Notes under the pieces: model-generated
What the model was told of the DNA's origin: nothing
The model's input: the letters and a program-made list of their open reading frames with translations, nothing else
Database searches by the model: none
Made by a program: the position numbers and the translations under genes
Shown: positions 1-9,259 of the stretch, piece after piece
How the letters are laid out: every line of letters begins with the position of its first letter
How positions within the stretch are numbered: position 1 is the first letter of the stretch
DNA from: Herminiimonas sp.
GTDB lineage: Bacteria > Pseudomonadota > Gammaproteobacteria > Burkholderiales > Burkholderiaceae_D
DNA: 64,000 nucleotides
Direction: 5' to 3'
Assembly (NCBI GenBank): GCA_028292665.1
Contig: JAQGLW010000007.1
Coordinates: 1-64,000, forward strand

Positions 1-88
1 AAGGTGTCGCGTTCAGTTCTGGTGCTCATGCTGTTGCTCCGCTATTGAATGATTCGATTGCGATCTGTTCCCGTTGTCATGGAACTGC

Positions 89-1165
89 CTACTTTCGAAC
101 AGCCGCGATGATGGCGGCAGTCATGTCAGCGGTGCGCCCGGTGCCGCGGATATCGCCGGTGCGCGCCGCCGGATCGGCGAGCGTGGCCGTGATCGCGCTC
201 TCCATCGCCTGCGCGGCATCGATCGCTTGCGGAATGCCGCGCCTTCTGCCGAGCCATTCGAGCAGCATGCGGGTCGAATCGATCATCGCATAGGGATTGG
301 CGATGCCCTTGCCGGCGATGTCGGGAGCGGAACCGTGCGTGGCCTGCGCCATCGCAAAATCGCCGTCGCCGATGCAAAGGCCCGGCGCCATTCCCAGCCC
401 GCCGACCAGCCCGGCCGCCTCGTCGGTCAGGATATCGCCGAACATGTTGGTCGTCACCACGACGTCGAAGTTTTGCGGATCGCGCACCAGGCGCATCGCC
501 ATCGTATCGACAATGACCTCGTTGACGGTCACATCCGGAAAATCCTTCGCGACCCGATAGCACTCTTCGACGAACATGCCGCAGCCGAGCTTGAAAACAG
601 TGTTCTTGTGGACCACGGTCAGCAGCTTGCGGCGGTGCCGCGCCAGGTTGAACGCGACCCGCGCGACCCGCTCGCTGCCGACACGCGTGATCACCCGCAC
701 CGAGATCGTCATGTCCTCGGTCGGCCGGAATTCGCCCGAGCCGGCGACGACGTTGCGGTCCGGCTGAAAGCCTTCGTTGTTTTCGCGGACGATCACCAGG
801 TCGACATTGTCGTACAGGCATCCGATATCCGGATAGGACCGGGTCGGCCTGACGTTGGCGAACAGGTTGAATTGCTTGCGCATGATCGGATGCGGATTGA
901 TCGCGCCGGGACCGCGCGGATATTCGCGATGTCCGATCGGACCGAGAATGAAGCCGTTCATTTTGGACAGCGTCTCGAGGGTCCCGTCCGGCAGCGTCGA
1001 GCCATGCGTGTCGAGCGCACGGCGTCCGATCGGCATCGGCCGCCAGTCGATGCGCAAGCCGTATCGTTCGGCGGCCGCCGATGCAACCGCAACCGCGGCC
1101 GGAACGACTTCGTGGCCGATGTCGTCGCCGTCCAGAACGCCTAGGACAAGATGAGGGTCATTCAT
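89..1165 (-). CDS. Isocitrate/isopropylmalate dehydrogenase-family enzyme, tartrate dehydrogenase-like
   Basis: The 358-residue protein belongs to the NAD(P)-dependent beta-decarboxylating dehydrogenases (isocitrate, isopropylmalate and tartrate dehydrogenases). These oxidise a 2-hydroxy acid and decarboxylate it with Mg2+ or Mn2+. Visible signs are the N-terminal LGVLDGDDIGHEV, the substrate-loop region around VRENNEGF (residues 126-133), the lysine in VHKNTVFKL, and the metal aspartates in IVDTMAMRLV and FGDILTDEAAGL. The start at 1165 has AAGGA 8 bases upstream. It is the last gene of the minus-strand operon that begins with the binding protein at 7796, behind PdxA-like and MmgE/PrpD genes. 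This favours a catabolic role over leucine synthesis. The exact substrate (tartrate, a malate derivative or other) cannot be read from the sequence. Confidence 0.85.
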   Translation of the reverse strand: MNDPHLVLGVLDGDDIGHEVVPAAVAVASAAAERYGLRIDWRPMPIGRRALDTHGSTLPDGTLETLSKMNGFILGPIGHREYPRGPGAINPHPIMRKQFNLFANVRPTRSYPDIGCLYDNVDLVIVRENNEGFQPDRNVVAGSGEFRPTEDMTISVRVITRVGSERVARVAFNLARHRRKLLTVVHKNTVFKLGCGMFVEECYRVAKDFPDVTVNEVIVDTMAMRLVRDPQNFDVVVTTNMFGDILTDEAAGLVGGLGMAPGLCIGDGDFAMAQATHGSAPDIAGKGIANPYAMIDSTRMLLEWLGRRRGIPQAIDAAQAMESAITATLADPAARTGDIRGTGRTADMTAAIIAAVRK

Positions 1166-1256
1166 GGGTGAATCCTTATGTCATATCTTTAAAATGCTGA
1201 AGATTCCGGAACGGACCGATATGGAAACCGGTTGCCGCCTCCGGATCTTGTCTTGC

Positions 1257-2261
1257 CTAATGCGGGCGTGCGGCGGCCATGCGGGAGGCAATCCGCAATG
1301 CCTGTTCGAGCGCCCCGGTATCGGCCTTGCCCTGGCCGACGATATCGAATGCCGTGCCGTGCGCGGGCGTCGCAAACACCGTTTTGAGGCCTGCGGTCAC
1401 CGTTACGCCCTTGTTGAAACCCAGCAGCTTGGTCGCGATCTGGCCCTGATCGTGATACATCATCACGACGCCGTCGTATTCGCCCTTCAACGCCTTCAGA
1501 AAGATGACGTCGGATGAAATCGGCCCGGTGCAATTCATGCCTTCCGCCTGCAGTTTTTTCACCGTCGGGCGGATGATGCGGATTTCCTCGTCGCCGAACA
1601 AGCCGCCTTCTCCGCTGTGCGGATTGAGCGCCGCGACCGCGATGCGCGGCCGGGCGACGCCGTTCGCGCGCAGCGTGGCGTCGGCGAGCCGGACTGCCGA
1701 TGTAATGCGCTCGGGCGAGATCATGTTGACCGCCTCGCGCAATGCGACGTGGGACGTCACGCGGAACGTCGCGAATTCCTTGATGACGTTCATCTCGCCG
1801 AAGAAACCCGCATGCTGCGTCAGCGCCGCGAACATCTGGTGCTCGTCATGGTATTTCCAGCCGCCGCGATGCAATGCCGCCTTGTTGAGAGGCGCGAAGC
1901 AGATGCCGTCGAGTTCGCCGGCGAGCGCGAGGTCGATCATGTGCTTGAGCGTGTCGCCGGTCAGCCGTCCGGATTCCGGCGAGATTTCACCGCGCTTGAT
2001 CGCCGCCGGGTCGATATTGCCGAGATCGATGACGGGCACTTCATCGCGCGCCCAGTCGATGTCGGACAGCTTCGCGTATTTCCGCCACGCCAGCTCGACG
2101 CCGGCATCTTCGCAACCCAGCGCCAGCACGCGCGCATCGCCGATGACGGCGATCCGCGCATCCGCTTTCATGGTACCGGCGGCCAGCAGTCTTGCGCTGA
2201 TTTCCGGGCCGATGCCGGTCATGTCGCCCAGCATCAGTCCGAGCACGGGTAGATTTTTCAT
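1257..2261 (-). CDS. PdxA-family 4-phospho-hydroxyacid dehydrogenase (PdxA2-like)
   Basis: A 334-residue member of the PdxA family, metal-dependent NAD dehydrogenases. PdxA itself oxidises 4-phosphohydroxy-L-threonine for vitamin B6. Paralogues such as PdxA2 act on 4-phospho-D-threonate or erythronate in sugar-acid catabolism. The family start LGLMLGDMTGIGPE is present. The three histidines expected to bind metal are His171 (VTSHVAL), His215 (NPHSGEGG) and His270 (MYHDQGQ). The C-terminal GTAFDIVGQGKAD is typical. The start at 2261 has GGAGA 7 bases upstream. It sits between MmgE/PrpD and the isopropylmalate-dehydrogenase-like gene in a transporter operon, so a catabolic paralogue is more likely than the biosynthetic pdxA. 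No kinase that would supply a phosphorylated substrate is present in the operon. Confidence 0.85.
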   Translation of the reverse strand: MKNLPVLGLMLGDMTGIGPEISARLLAAGTMKADARIAVIGDARVLALGCEDAGVELAWRKYAKLSDIDWARDEVPVIDLGNIDPAAIKRGEISPESGRLTGDTLKHMIDLALAGELDGICFAPLNKAALHRGGWKYHDEHQMFAALTQHAGFFGEMNVIKEFATFRVTSHVALREAVNMISPERITSAVRLADATLRANGVARPRIAVAALNPHSGEGGLFGDEEIRIIRPTVKKLQAEGMNCTGPISSDVIFLKALKGEYDGVVMMYHDQGQIATKLLGFNKGVTVTAGLKTVFATPAHGTAFDIVGQGKADTGALEQALRIASRMAAARPH

Positions 2262-2282
2262 TTGCCTGTCTCCGGATTCACG

Positions 2283-3701
2283 TTACGCAGCCCGCGTCAG
2301 CAACGCCATCAACCGATCGATGGAAGGAAGCGTTTCGAAATCGCGCACCATCGCGATGACCGTCTCGGCCTGCTGCGCGGGAAAGCGCGCATACTCGGCG
2401 TTTTCACGGAACTTGCCCGCCACCTCGTCGTAGCTCATCGGTTCGGCCGGACTGCCCTTGCCGAAGTCGGCCCTGCCCGATATCGTGCGGCCGTCGGCAA
2501 GCTTGATATCGATGATCGTCGTCATCTTGTGATAGCCGGCCGCTTCCGCGTCCTGGTCGACGACAAAATCGACTTTCTCGATCATTGCCTTGACGTCGGG
2601 GCGCAGCACGACTTCATCGGTGAACTCGCCCAGCCCGGCGCGGCCTTCGAGCAGCAGGATCGCCATGCAGAACTCCATCGAGAACTTGGCTTGCAGCTCG
2701 TTGACCGGACGGTGGTGAATCAGCGCGTTCGGCATGTTGTGATTGGTGCCGACCCGCACCCGGACCACATCCTGCGCGCGGATATTGTTGGCGCGAATGA
2801 GGCGCAGCATTTCCGTCATGCCCGGATGCGTGAGCGAACCCGACGGATGCGGTTTGATCGAGACGCCGGGATCGGCAATCGTCCACGGAGCGCCGAGCCT
2901 GCCGGCGATCGCCTGCGGATCGTAGCCGCCGCCCGCGGCGCTGAAAAATCCGCGCGGCGCTTCGAGAATGCGATCGGTCGCGGTCCAGCCGTAGGAAGCG
3001 AACTGCGCGGCTGCGACGCCGCTCTCGGACGCGCGTCCGGCATGAAACGGCTTGGTCATCGTGCCGAAATTCTCGCGCAGGCCTGCCGACTGGCTGCCGG
3101 CGATCGACAGCGCGCGGGCCGTTGCTTCCACGCTCAAGCCGAGCAGCTTGGCGCTGGCCGCCGCTGCGGCGAAGGTTCCGCAGGTCGCAGTGGCGTGAAA
3201 ACCGGTCTGGTAGTGGCGCGGGTTGATCGCCTCGGCGATCTTGCACTCGACCTCGACGCCGAGATGATATGCCAGCATCGTGGCGCCGCCGTGCGCATGC
3301 GTCAGTTCGCTCATCGCCAGCGCCGCCGGCAATGCGGGCGCAGTCGGATGGGTCAGCAGTCCGTAGACCCGGTCGACCGCTACCGCAAGTTGCGTATCGT
3401 CGTAATCGTCGGCGTGGATGCCGACGCCGTTCGCGAAAGCGGCAAAGCGCGGCGCAACTTTAAGATTCGTTCCGATCACCGTCGCCGGGCCGGTGCCGAG
3501 ATTGAGGTCGGAGAAATGCTGCCGGACCATTCCTCCGCAAGCCGTTGCGCCGCCGGAAAGCGCCAGGCCCAGACCGTCCAGAATCGACTTTTTGCCGAGC
3601 GCCACAACATTCTCGGGCAGATCGCCGAGCTTGGCGTCGCAGATGAATTCCGCGACATATCTGGTCAGGTTTGCGGCAATCGCCTCTTGCTTGTCATTCA
3701 T
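2283..3701 (-). CDS. MmgE/PrpD family protein
   Basis: A 472-residue protein of the MmgE/PrpD fold, which includes 2-methylcitrate dehydratase, cis-aconitate decarboxylase and iminodisuccinate epimerase. Recognisable stretches are the N-terminal SILDGLGLALSGG, the GVGIHADDYDDTQ motif (residues near 95-107) and the central HATATCGTFAAAAA, as in family members. Length fits the family (about 450-480). GGGAGGA lies 4 bases before the ATG at 3701. The gene is followed after 21 bases by the PdxA-like gene on the same strand. In this setting it probably dehydrates, isomerises or decarboxylates the imported acid. The family is too diverse to name the reaction. Confidence 0.88.
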   Translation of the reverse strand: MNDKQEAIAANLTRYVAEFICDAKLGDLPENVVALGKKSILDGLGLALSGGATACGGMVRQHFSDLNLGTGPATVIGTNLKVAPRFAAFANGVGIHADDYDDTQLAVAVDRVYGLLTHPTAPALPAALAMSELTHAHGGATMLAYHLGVEVECKIAEAINPRHYQTGFHATATCGTFAAAAASAKLLGLSVEATARALSIAGSQSAGLRENFGTMTKPFHAGRASESGVAAAQFASYGWTATDRILEAPRGFFSAAGGGYDPQAIAGRLGAPWTIADPGVSIKPHPSGSLTHPGMTEMLRLIRANNIRAQDVVRVRVGTNHNMPNALIHHRPVNELQAKFSMEFCMAILLLEGRAGLGEFTDEVVLRPDVKAMIEKVDFVVDQDAEAAGYHKMTTIIDIKLADGRTISGRADFGKGSPAEPMSYDEVAGKFRENAEYARFPAQQAETVIAMVRDFETLPSIDRLMALLTRAA

Positions 3702-3877
3702 TTCGTCCTCCCGGAAAAACGTGGCGTTGCGGGAAATGCCGGAGCCCCGGCGGCGGCTGGTTTACTCGATAACATGGTTGGTCTCCTCGATTGATTACTG
3801 TGCGAATATTGAATTTTGAATTGCCGATAAATTTGACAGGCGATCGATTGCCGAAGCGGCGGTTTATCGATGCATCG

Positions 3878-4945
3878 CTAATGCGCGAGCGCCCTGCAGT
3901 GTTGCGGCGGGAAATGCAGCCAGACGGTCTGTCCTTCCGTGGCTGCGGCATCGACCGGCGTGATCGTGCGCACCGTTTCGCCGCCGGGCAGCGTGACAAG
4001 ATAATCCCGATGGGAACCGAGATAGACCTGGCGAGTGACGGTTCCGCTGATCCAGTTGTTTTCGATGACATCGGGCCTGGCCGACGCGAAGCGGATATCG
4101 TGATGCCGGATCGACACCGACGTCTCGCCTTTCGGCGCGAAGTCGCCCGATCCGCAGCGCAGAATCAAGCCGTGGCCGCAATCGACCGTATCGGCGCCGT
4201 CCCACTGTCCCTTGAAGATATTGGTGCCGCCGATAAACCGGGCGACGAATTCCGACCGCGGCCTTTGATAGATGTCTTCGGGCGTCCCGGCCTGTTCGAT
4301 CACACCCTGGTTCATCACCACGATCAGATTGGCCGTCGTCATGGCTTCCGCCTGATCGTGCGTGACATACACCGTGGTGTACCGATACTTGTCATGCAGG
4401 CGGCGAATCTCGAACCGCATTTCCTCCCTGAGATTGGCGTCCAGGTTGGACAACGGTTCGTCGAGCAGCAAAGTCTCGGGCTCGATCACCAGCGCGCGCG
4501 CAAGTGACACGCGCTGCTGCTGGCCGCCCGACAATTCGCCCGGATAACGTTGCGCGAGAGCGGTCAGTTTGGTGGCGGCAAGGATCGTATCGGCGCGCTG
4601 CTGAATGTCGCTGCGCGGCAGTCCGCGCAGCCGCAGGCCGTAGGCGATATTCTCGAACACGGTCATGTGCGGCCAAAGCGCGTAGCTTTGGAAGATCATC
4701 GACATGTTGCGCCGTTCCGGCGCCACGCTTTCGCCGGGCGCCGAAATCCGGCGTCCGCCGATCCGGATTTCGCCGGCATCCGGTTCCAGGAAACCTGCGA
4801 TCAGCCGCAGCGTGGTCGTCTTTCCGCATCCGGACGGACCCAGCAGGCAAACGAGCAATCCTTTATCGATCGAAAGCGATAAATTCTTGACGACGGCCAA
4901 AGATCCGTAATTCTTGGTCAGGCCGGTCAGTTCGACAAAACTCAT
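3878..4945 (-). CDS. ABC transporter ATP-binding protein (FbpC/PotA type)
   Basis: The 355-residue ATPase of a binding-protein-dependent importer. Walker A is GPSGCGKTT (residues 36-44), the signature LSGGQQQR begins at residue 138 and Walker B ends in LLLDEP (159-164). About 110 residues follow, forming a C-terminal TOBE-like regulatory domain. This layout is that of ferric-iron, polyamine and 2-aminoethylphosphonate importers. The ATG at 4945 has GAGGAGA 6 bases upstream. It follows the permease (stop at 5028) by 82 bases, and a 176-base gap precedes MmgE/PrpD. Linkage to three catabolic enzymes suggests the cargo is an organic acid or its metal complex, not iron alone. Confidence 0.93.
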   Translation of the reverse strand: MSFVELTGLTKNYGSLAVVKNLSLSIDKGLLVCLLGPSGCGKTTTLRLIAGFLEPDAGEIRIGGRRISAPGESVAPERRNMSMIFQSYALWPHMTVFENIAYGLRLRGLPRSDIQQRADTILAATKLTALAQRYPGELSGGQQQRVSLARALVIEPETLLLDEPLSNLDANLREEMRFEIRRLHDKYRYTTVYVTHDQAEAMTTANLIVVMNQGVIEQAGTPEDIYQRPRSEFVARFIGGTNIFKGQWDGADTVDCGHGLILRCGSGDFAPKGETSVSIRHHDIRFASARPDVIENNWISGTVTRQVYLGSHRDYLVTLPGGETVRTITPVDAAATEGQTVWLHFPPQHCRALAH

Positions 4946-5027
4946 TTATTGTCTCCTCATTATTTTTTTATGGGGCTTGCCGCTCACACCGGAGGATCGA
5001 GGCGCGCCTGCCGGTTCTCTTGTGTCA

Positions 5028-6746
5028 TCATGCATGCGGCAAACGCTGTCCGCCGAGGACGGGAAGACGGTTGGCCAGAAAGACGACCGCGAACGACACT
5101 GCCAGCAGCATCAGCCCGAGGACGGAGATCGCCCCGAGGTCGCCGCTCTCGTTCAAGTCGTAAATGATCACCGACACGAGCTTGGTGTTGGCCGTCGTCA
5201 GAAGGATCGTGGCGGATAATTCGCGTATCGTGCCGATGAAGACGAAACACCAGGTCGCTATCACGCTGGTCCGCAGAAGCGGCGCCGTGATCAGGCGCAG
5301 CGTGTTCAGCCGGCTGGCGCCGAGGATGCGGCTCGCTTCTTCGAGTTCCGGATGGATGCCGTGAAAAGCCGACGACATCTGCTGATATCCGGCCGGCATT
5401 TCGATCGTCAAAAACGCGATCAGCAAAATCCACAGCGTCCCGTACAGCATCAACTGCGGATGCGAATAGGTCAGGAATACGCCGACGCCCAGTACGATTC
5501 CCGGTATGGCGACCGGCGCCGTCGCGAGCATGCCCAGCAACGCCGAACCGCGCACCGTGCGGCGCGAAACCATGTAAGCGGCCATCAGCGCAATCGCGGT
5601 TCCGATGGTCGCCGTGGAAAAGCCGAGCAACAACGTGTTCCACAGCGCCATGCGGGTCGCGGAAAAGTCGAAGAACACGAAGTGGAAATTGTGCAGCGTC
5701 AGCGTGCTCCAGGTCAGCGGCTCCGACACATTGCGCGTCAGCGCGGTTTTGAGCAGCGCCGCATAGGGCAGGATCACCGTCAGCAGGAGCACGATCGCGA
5801 CGAACGCGACGGCCGCCCATTTCCAGCGTCCGAGCCGCGCGATCCGGGGCTCGCCGCTTTTACCGCCCAGCACCGTGTAGCCCTTGCGGCCGAGTATCCA
5901 GCTCTTGCCCTGCAACAGCAGAACCGTGATCAGCAACAGCGGAAGAGCCGCCGCCGCCGCCAGTCCGGGCCGCGGCGGATACTGGAACAAGCTCCAGATT
6001 TTGGTGGTGATCACATGAAAGCCCGCCGGCAGCGCAAGAATGGCCGGAGACCCGAACATGGTCAGCGCCTGCAGAATGGCGATCAGCGATCCGGCCAGCA
6101 TCGCCGGCATCACCAGCGGAATCGTCACGCGCCGCAGCGTCGTCGCCGTGCGGCCGCCGAGTATGGCGGATGCGTCCTCGAGGTCGGACGGCACCCGATC
6201 CAGCCCGTTTGCCACCAGCGTGAAGACATACGGAAAGGTATAGCAGGCGATGGCGAAAACAAGACCTTCGATCGTGTAGATATCGACCAGATGTTCGTAT
6301 GCTTCGGATCCGGTCAGGTAGCGGTGCAGCTGATTGATGAGGCCGCTGTTCGGAGCCGCCAGGATTTCCCAGGCGATCGCGCCCAGAAAAGGCGGCGTGA
6401 CGAATGAAGCCGTCACCAGCGCTCTGACGATACGCCGTCCCGGAAGGTCGGTCCGCGAGACCAGCCACGCCAGCGGCGTGGCGATCGCACAGGACAGAAC
6501 GCCGACGCCGAACGCCATTCCGATGGCGAGCAGGAACGGCCGGCGCATGGTCGCATCCGTTATCAGCGCCGCAAAATTGCCGAGCGTGAAAGCGCCGCTC
6601 TTGTCGATCAGGCTGTAGTAGAGCAGCCAGGACAGCGGCAGCACCACGAGCACACCCAGAACCGCCGCCAGCAGGAAGAAAACCGGCCGGAACAGGTCGA
6701 CGCGCAGCAACGGCTTCGGAACCGGCGCAGCAATGACGGCGGTCAT
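5028..6746 (-). CDS. ABC transporter permease, two fused membrane domains (FbpB type)
   Basis: A 572-residue integral inner-membrane protein with two tandem BPD_transp-type permease domains, roughly residues 50-270 and 330-560. Each carries an EAA-like loop that contacts the ATPase: DASAILGGRTATTLRRVTIP in the first half and EEASRILGASRLNTLR in the second. About twelve hydrophobic segments are visible, as expected for FbpB-like permeases of the ferric-iron/organic substrate subgroup. The ATG at 6746 lies 3 bases after the stop of the binding-protein gene, with GGAACC as a weak ribosome site, so translational coupling is likely. It works with the ATPase encoded next. Confidence 0.93.
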   Translation of the reverse strand: MTAVIAAPVPKPLLRVDLFRPVFFLLAAVLGVLVVLPLSWLLYYSLIDKSGAFTLGNFAALITDATMRRPFLLAIGMAFGVGVLSCAIATPLAWLVSRTDLPGRRIVRALVTASFVTPPFLGAIAWEILAAPNSGLINQLHRYLTGSEAYEHLVDIYTIEGLVFAIACYTFPYVFTLVANGLDRVPSDLEDASAILGGRTATTLRRVTIPLVMPAMLAGSLIAILQALTMFGSPAILALPAGFHVITTKIWSLFQYPPRPGLAAAAALPLLLITVLLLQGKSWILGRKGYTVLGGKSGEPRIARLGRWKWAAVAFVAIVLLLTVILPYAALLKTALTRNVSEPLTWSTLTLHNFHFVFFDFSATRMALWNTLLLGFSTATIGTAIALMAAYMVSRRTVRGSALLGMLATAPVAIPGIVLGVGVFLTYSHPQLMLYGTLWILLIAFLTIEMPAGYQQMSSAFHGIHPELEEASRILGASRLNTLRLITAPLLRTSVIATWCFVFIGTIRELSATILLTTANTKLVSVIIYDLNESGDLGAISVLGLMLLAVSFAVVFLANRLPVLGGQRLPHA

Positions 6747-6749
6747 CGA

Positions 6750-7796
6750 TCAGGTTCCGAAATATTCTTCGTACTTCTTCTTGATCGTTTCGGTCTGGCT
6801 CTCGAGGGCTGCCGCGTCCGGGATCAGCAGCTTGATCTGCGCCAGCGGCGTGCGGCCCGGTTTTTCCTTGACTTCGCGATGGAACGAGCGCAGTCCGCCG
6901 AAGTCGCTATTGGCCTGCTGGGCGTCCTTGGTGAACATGAAGTGATAGAACAGGCGCGCTGCATTCGGATGCGGCGCGTTCTTGAGAAGCGCGGCATTGC
7001 CGACCACCAGAGGCGTTCCTTCGGTTGCATAGACAGGCTCGATCGGGACGCCCGATTCCTTCAACAGGAAGACGTTGTATTCATTGCCGTCCGCCATCAC
7101 CGGGCGTTCGCCCTGCGCCAGTTTTTTCGGCGGCTCGGTCGACGACTGAACCTGCATCACGCGCTGCTTGCCGAGCTTCTCGATGTAACCCCAACCGAGC
7201 GCCTGGCTGAGAGCAAAGGTCCCGGTCATGATAGTGCCGCTGTAGCCGGGGTGCGCCTTGACCATCTTGCCTTTCCACTTCGGATCCAGCAGGTCGGCAT
7301 GGCTCTTGGGCGCGTCTTCCTTCTTGACCAGCTTGGTATTGTAGGCAATCACGGAAAGATGGGCCCGGTAAGCGGCGTACTGGCCGTCGGCGTCCCTTTC
7401 CTCCTTCGGCCAATACTTGGCAACGTCGCTCGGCACTGCCGGCTGAAGCCATCCGCTGCGCTTGAAATGGATAAAGTGCACCGCATCGGAAGTTTCGATC
7501 ACGTCGGCCGCATAGATTTTGCTGCCGTATTCCTGATTGATGCGCTGGAATACGCGCTCCGCCCCGGCGCGCTCTACCTGTACCTTGATGCCGGGATATT
7601 TGGCCTCGAAAGCGGTCGCGAGCTTTTCGGCGACCAGCACATCGGTTGCCGTATAAAACACGATCTTGCCTTCCTTCTTCGCCGCGTCCACGAGTTGCGG
7701 TGTCGCGTCATACGGCGCCGGCGCCTCGGCGCTCGATACGCCCGAATACATTGCACCGGCAATGCATAGCGCGGCAATACTGGATTTGCTCAACAT
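6750..7796 (-). CDS. Periplasmic substrate-binding protein of ABC importer (FbpA-like)
   Basis: A 348-residue extracellular binding protein of the FbpA/AfuA type (SBP_bac family). The start at 7796 is chosen over an in-frame ATG at 7970 because GGAGGAGA sits 6 bases before it. The protein then begins with a normal signal peptide (MLSKSSIAALCIAGAMYSG, cleavage near SSA-EA). Mature sequence shows the family pattern EGKIVFYTATD, then the ligand region AADVIETSDAVHF. It is first in the operon, so it should capture the substrate in the periplasm for the permease and ATPase. Members of this family bind Fe3+, but also organic anions and phosphonates. The neighbouring catabolic genes favour an organic ligand. 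Confidence 0.92.
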   Translation of the reverse strand: MLSKSSIAALCIAGAMYSGVSSAEAPAPYDATPQLVDAAKKEGKIVFYTATDVLVAEKLATAFEAKYPGIKVQVERAGAERVFQRINQEYGSKIYAADVIETSDAVHFIHFKRSGWLQPAVPSDVAKYWPKEERDADGQYAAYRAHLSVIAYNTKLVKKEDAPKSHADLLDPKWKGKMVKAHPGYSGTIMTGTFALSQALGWGYIEKLGKQRVMQVQSSTEPPKKLAQGERPVMADGNEYNVFLLKESGVPIEPVYATEGTPLVVGNAALLKNAPHPNAARLFYHFMFTKDAQQANSDFGGLRSFHREVKEKPGRTPLAQIKLLIPDAAALESQTETIKKKYEEYFGT

Positions 7797-7814
7797 GGTT
7801 TGTCTCCTCCGGAT

Positions 7815-7822
7815 TTGTACAA
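7815..7822. promoter_or_regulatory. Possible operator half of GntR/FCD type (TTGTACAA)
   Basis: The perfect 8-base palindrome TTGTACAA lies 18 bases upstream of the binding-protein start codon. GntR/FCD repressors often bind TTGT-N-ACAA-like palindromes, and a cognate regulator gene is divergent. Such a short palindrome can occur by chance, so this is only a candidate. Confidence 0.3.
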
Positions 7823-8108
7823 CAATATGAATTGCCGACAGGCAGCAGTGACCTGCGCCCTCTTCAAATCTTTTCCGAACGTCCGTTGACCGTCTAATGT
7901 GCGGTTTGTTTTCAACGGAATTTATTGTCTTGAAGCATGGATACGTAAAGCATATGTGACTTGACGACAATGCCGAAACATCATTTCGTCATTGTCGGCT
8001 GTCAGTGAAACCGACAGCATTATTCGCACAGGACATTTGCAGAATGTTCATGTTCGAATGATCAATTATTGTCGCTACATGTCAAAAGTGTCAACAATTT
8101 TATTATTA

Positions 8109-8118
8109 TAGTATACAA
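8109..8118. promoter_or_regulatory. Possible GntR/FCD operator (TAGTATACAA)
   Basis: TAGTATACAA differs by one base from the palindrome TTGTATACAA, a common type of site for FCD-subfamily GntR regulators. It lies 168 bases upstream of the GntR gene in an AT-rich stretch that may also contain a promoter. This is a visual match only. Confidence 0.35.
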
Positions 8119-8286
8119 GTTTGGTATGATTGCTTACATATTACGAGCACTTTACAAGCTGGCAAGCGGAGCGTGAAAAGTCCGGATGTTAAAATATGGC
8201 GACGCGCCTGAATCCCGACGACTTGTGCCGCAACCCCGACTTGAGAACAGTGCAGGCACGTCCTTTCATAAGCAACAGGATTAAAA

Positions 8287-8982
8287 ATGCGTATCACCCA
8301 GCCTACCAAGCCGAAGCCTGACCAAAGCTTGCCGCTGACCATTGCGGAAGAAATCAAGCAGTTGATCTATGCCGGCGAATTCAAACCCGGCGACCGGTTG
8401 AACGAAGCCGGCCTGGCGCTGCGCATGGGCACCAGCCGCGGTCCGATCCGCGAGGCGATCCGCATTCTTGCAGGCATCGGCCTTGTCACCGCGGTAATGA
8501 ACCGCGGCGTTTTCGTACGCAAGATCACGATGCGGGAAATGCTCGAAATTTACGATTTGCGCGCGCTGGTCTTCGGCTTTGCCGCACAGCGCGCAACCGA
8601 GCACATCAATGACGATCATCGAAGGCAATTCGAATATCTGCTGAGCCAAATGGACGTTGCCGCCAAGGCTGAAAACAGCGATCTTTACTACAATCTCAAC
8701 CTCGAATTCCATGCATTGATTCTGACTCTGTCGAACAGCCAGCGCGCACGCCAGGTGTACGACGATTATGTCAAGGAACTGCATTTGTTCCGGCGCCAGA
8801 ATTTCAATACGCCGGGCAACATGCGCACGTCCAATATCGAACATCGCCGGATTTATGAAGCGATTTCAAAAGGGGCCAAGGCCAAGGCGGGATCGCTGGC
8901 GGAAGACCATATTCTTGCGGGCCGTCAGCGTCTGCTCATCATGAACGACGACTCGATTCCAGCGGTGTTTTCCGGCGACTGA
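8287..8982 (+). CDS. GntR family transcriptional regulator, FCD domain
   Basis: A 231-residue regulator. Residues about 12-80 form the winged helix-turn-helix (GDRLNEAGLALRMGTSRGPI, then EAIRILAGIGLV). Residues about 90-215 form the all-helical FCD effector domain. Its likely metal or ligand histidines are in EFHALI, EHRRIY and EDHILA. It is transcribed away from the importer/catabolic operon, so it is the obvious local regulator, probably a repressor released by the imported acid or a breakdown product. The ATG at 8287 is preceded by AACAGGA about 8 bases upstream. The ligand is unknown. Confidence 0.92.
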   Translation: MRITQPTKPKPDQSLPLTIAEEIKQLIYAGEFKPGDRLNEAGLALRMGTSRGPIREAIRILAGIGLVTAVMNRGVFVRKITMREMLEIYDLRALVFGFAAQRATEHINDDHRRQFEYLLSQMDVAAKAENSDLYYNLNLEFHALILTLSNSQRARQVYDDYVKELHLFRRQNFNTPGNMRTSNIEHRRIYEAISKGAKAKAGSLAEDHILAGRQRLLIMNDDSIPAVFSGD

Positions 8983-9259
8983 ACATCGATTTATCTTCCC
9001 ATTGCGATTCAGCGTTTCGATCAGCGCCGCCGCTGCTGTCTCAACGCATGGTTGCTGTTCGAATAATCCCCGTCAAAGACAATAATTTCCCTGGCACCGG
9101 CGTAACGGCGCCTCGATCACCGCCTTGAAACGGCAACGGACCGGATTAAAAAAAGACGGTTCGCATGTTGCCACCAAGTCAACTTTGAATGTTACACTCG
9201 CGCAATAATCCGGGGTTTATAAAACGGAGCAACGCTGCGGGTCGGCTTGGGAAAACACA

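Larger units (their letters stand above)
7797..8286. other. Divergent regulatory region between importer operon and GntR gene
   Basis: This 490-base gap contains no credible gene. It separates the importer operon (minus) from the GntR regulator (plus), so both promoters should be here. It is AT-rich, particularly 8090-8150. Possible operators are listed separately. There is also an inverted repeat, TGTCGG at 7992-7997 with CCGACA at 8010-8015. No sigma-54 type promoter was seen. Confidence 0.6.

Noticed and set aside
2262-3794. 510-residue open frame on the plus strand
   Set aside because: It lies opposite the MmgE/PrpD gene, is rich in Arg, His and Ala, and shows no family or ribosome site: a typical GC-rich antisense frame.
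4984-7796. Iron-uptake assignment of the ABC importer
   Set aside because: The subunits resemble FbpABC, but the operon contains three organic-acid enzymes and no iron-related genes or Fur-like site was seen, so iron specificity is not claimed.
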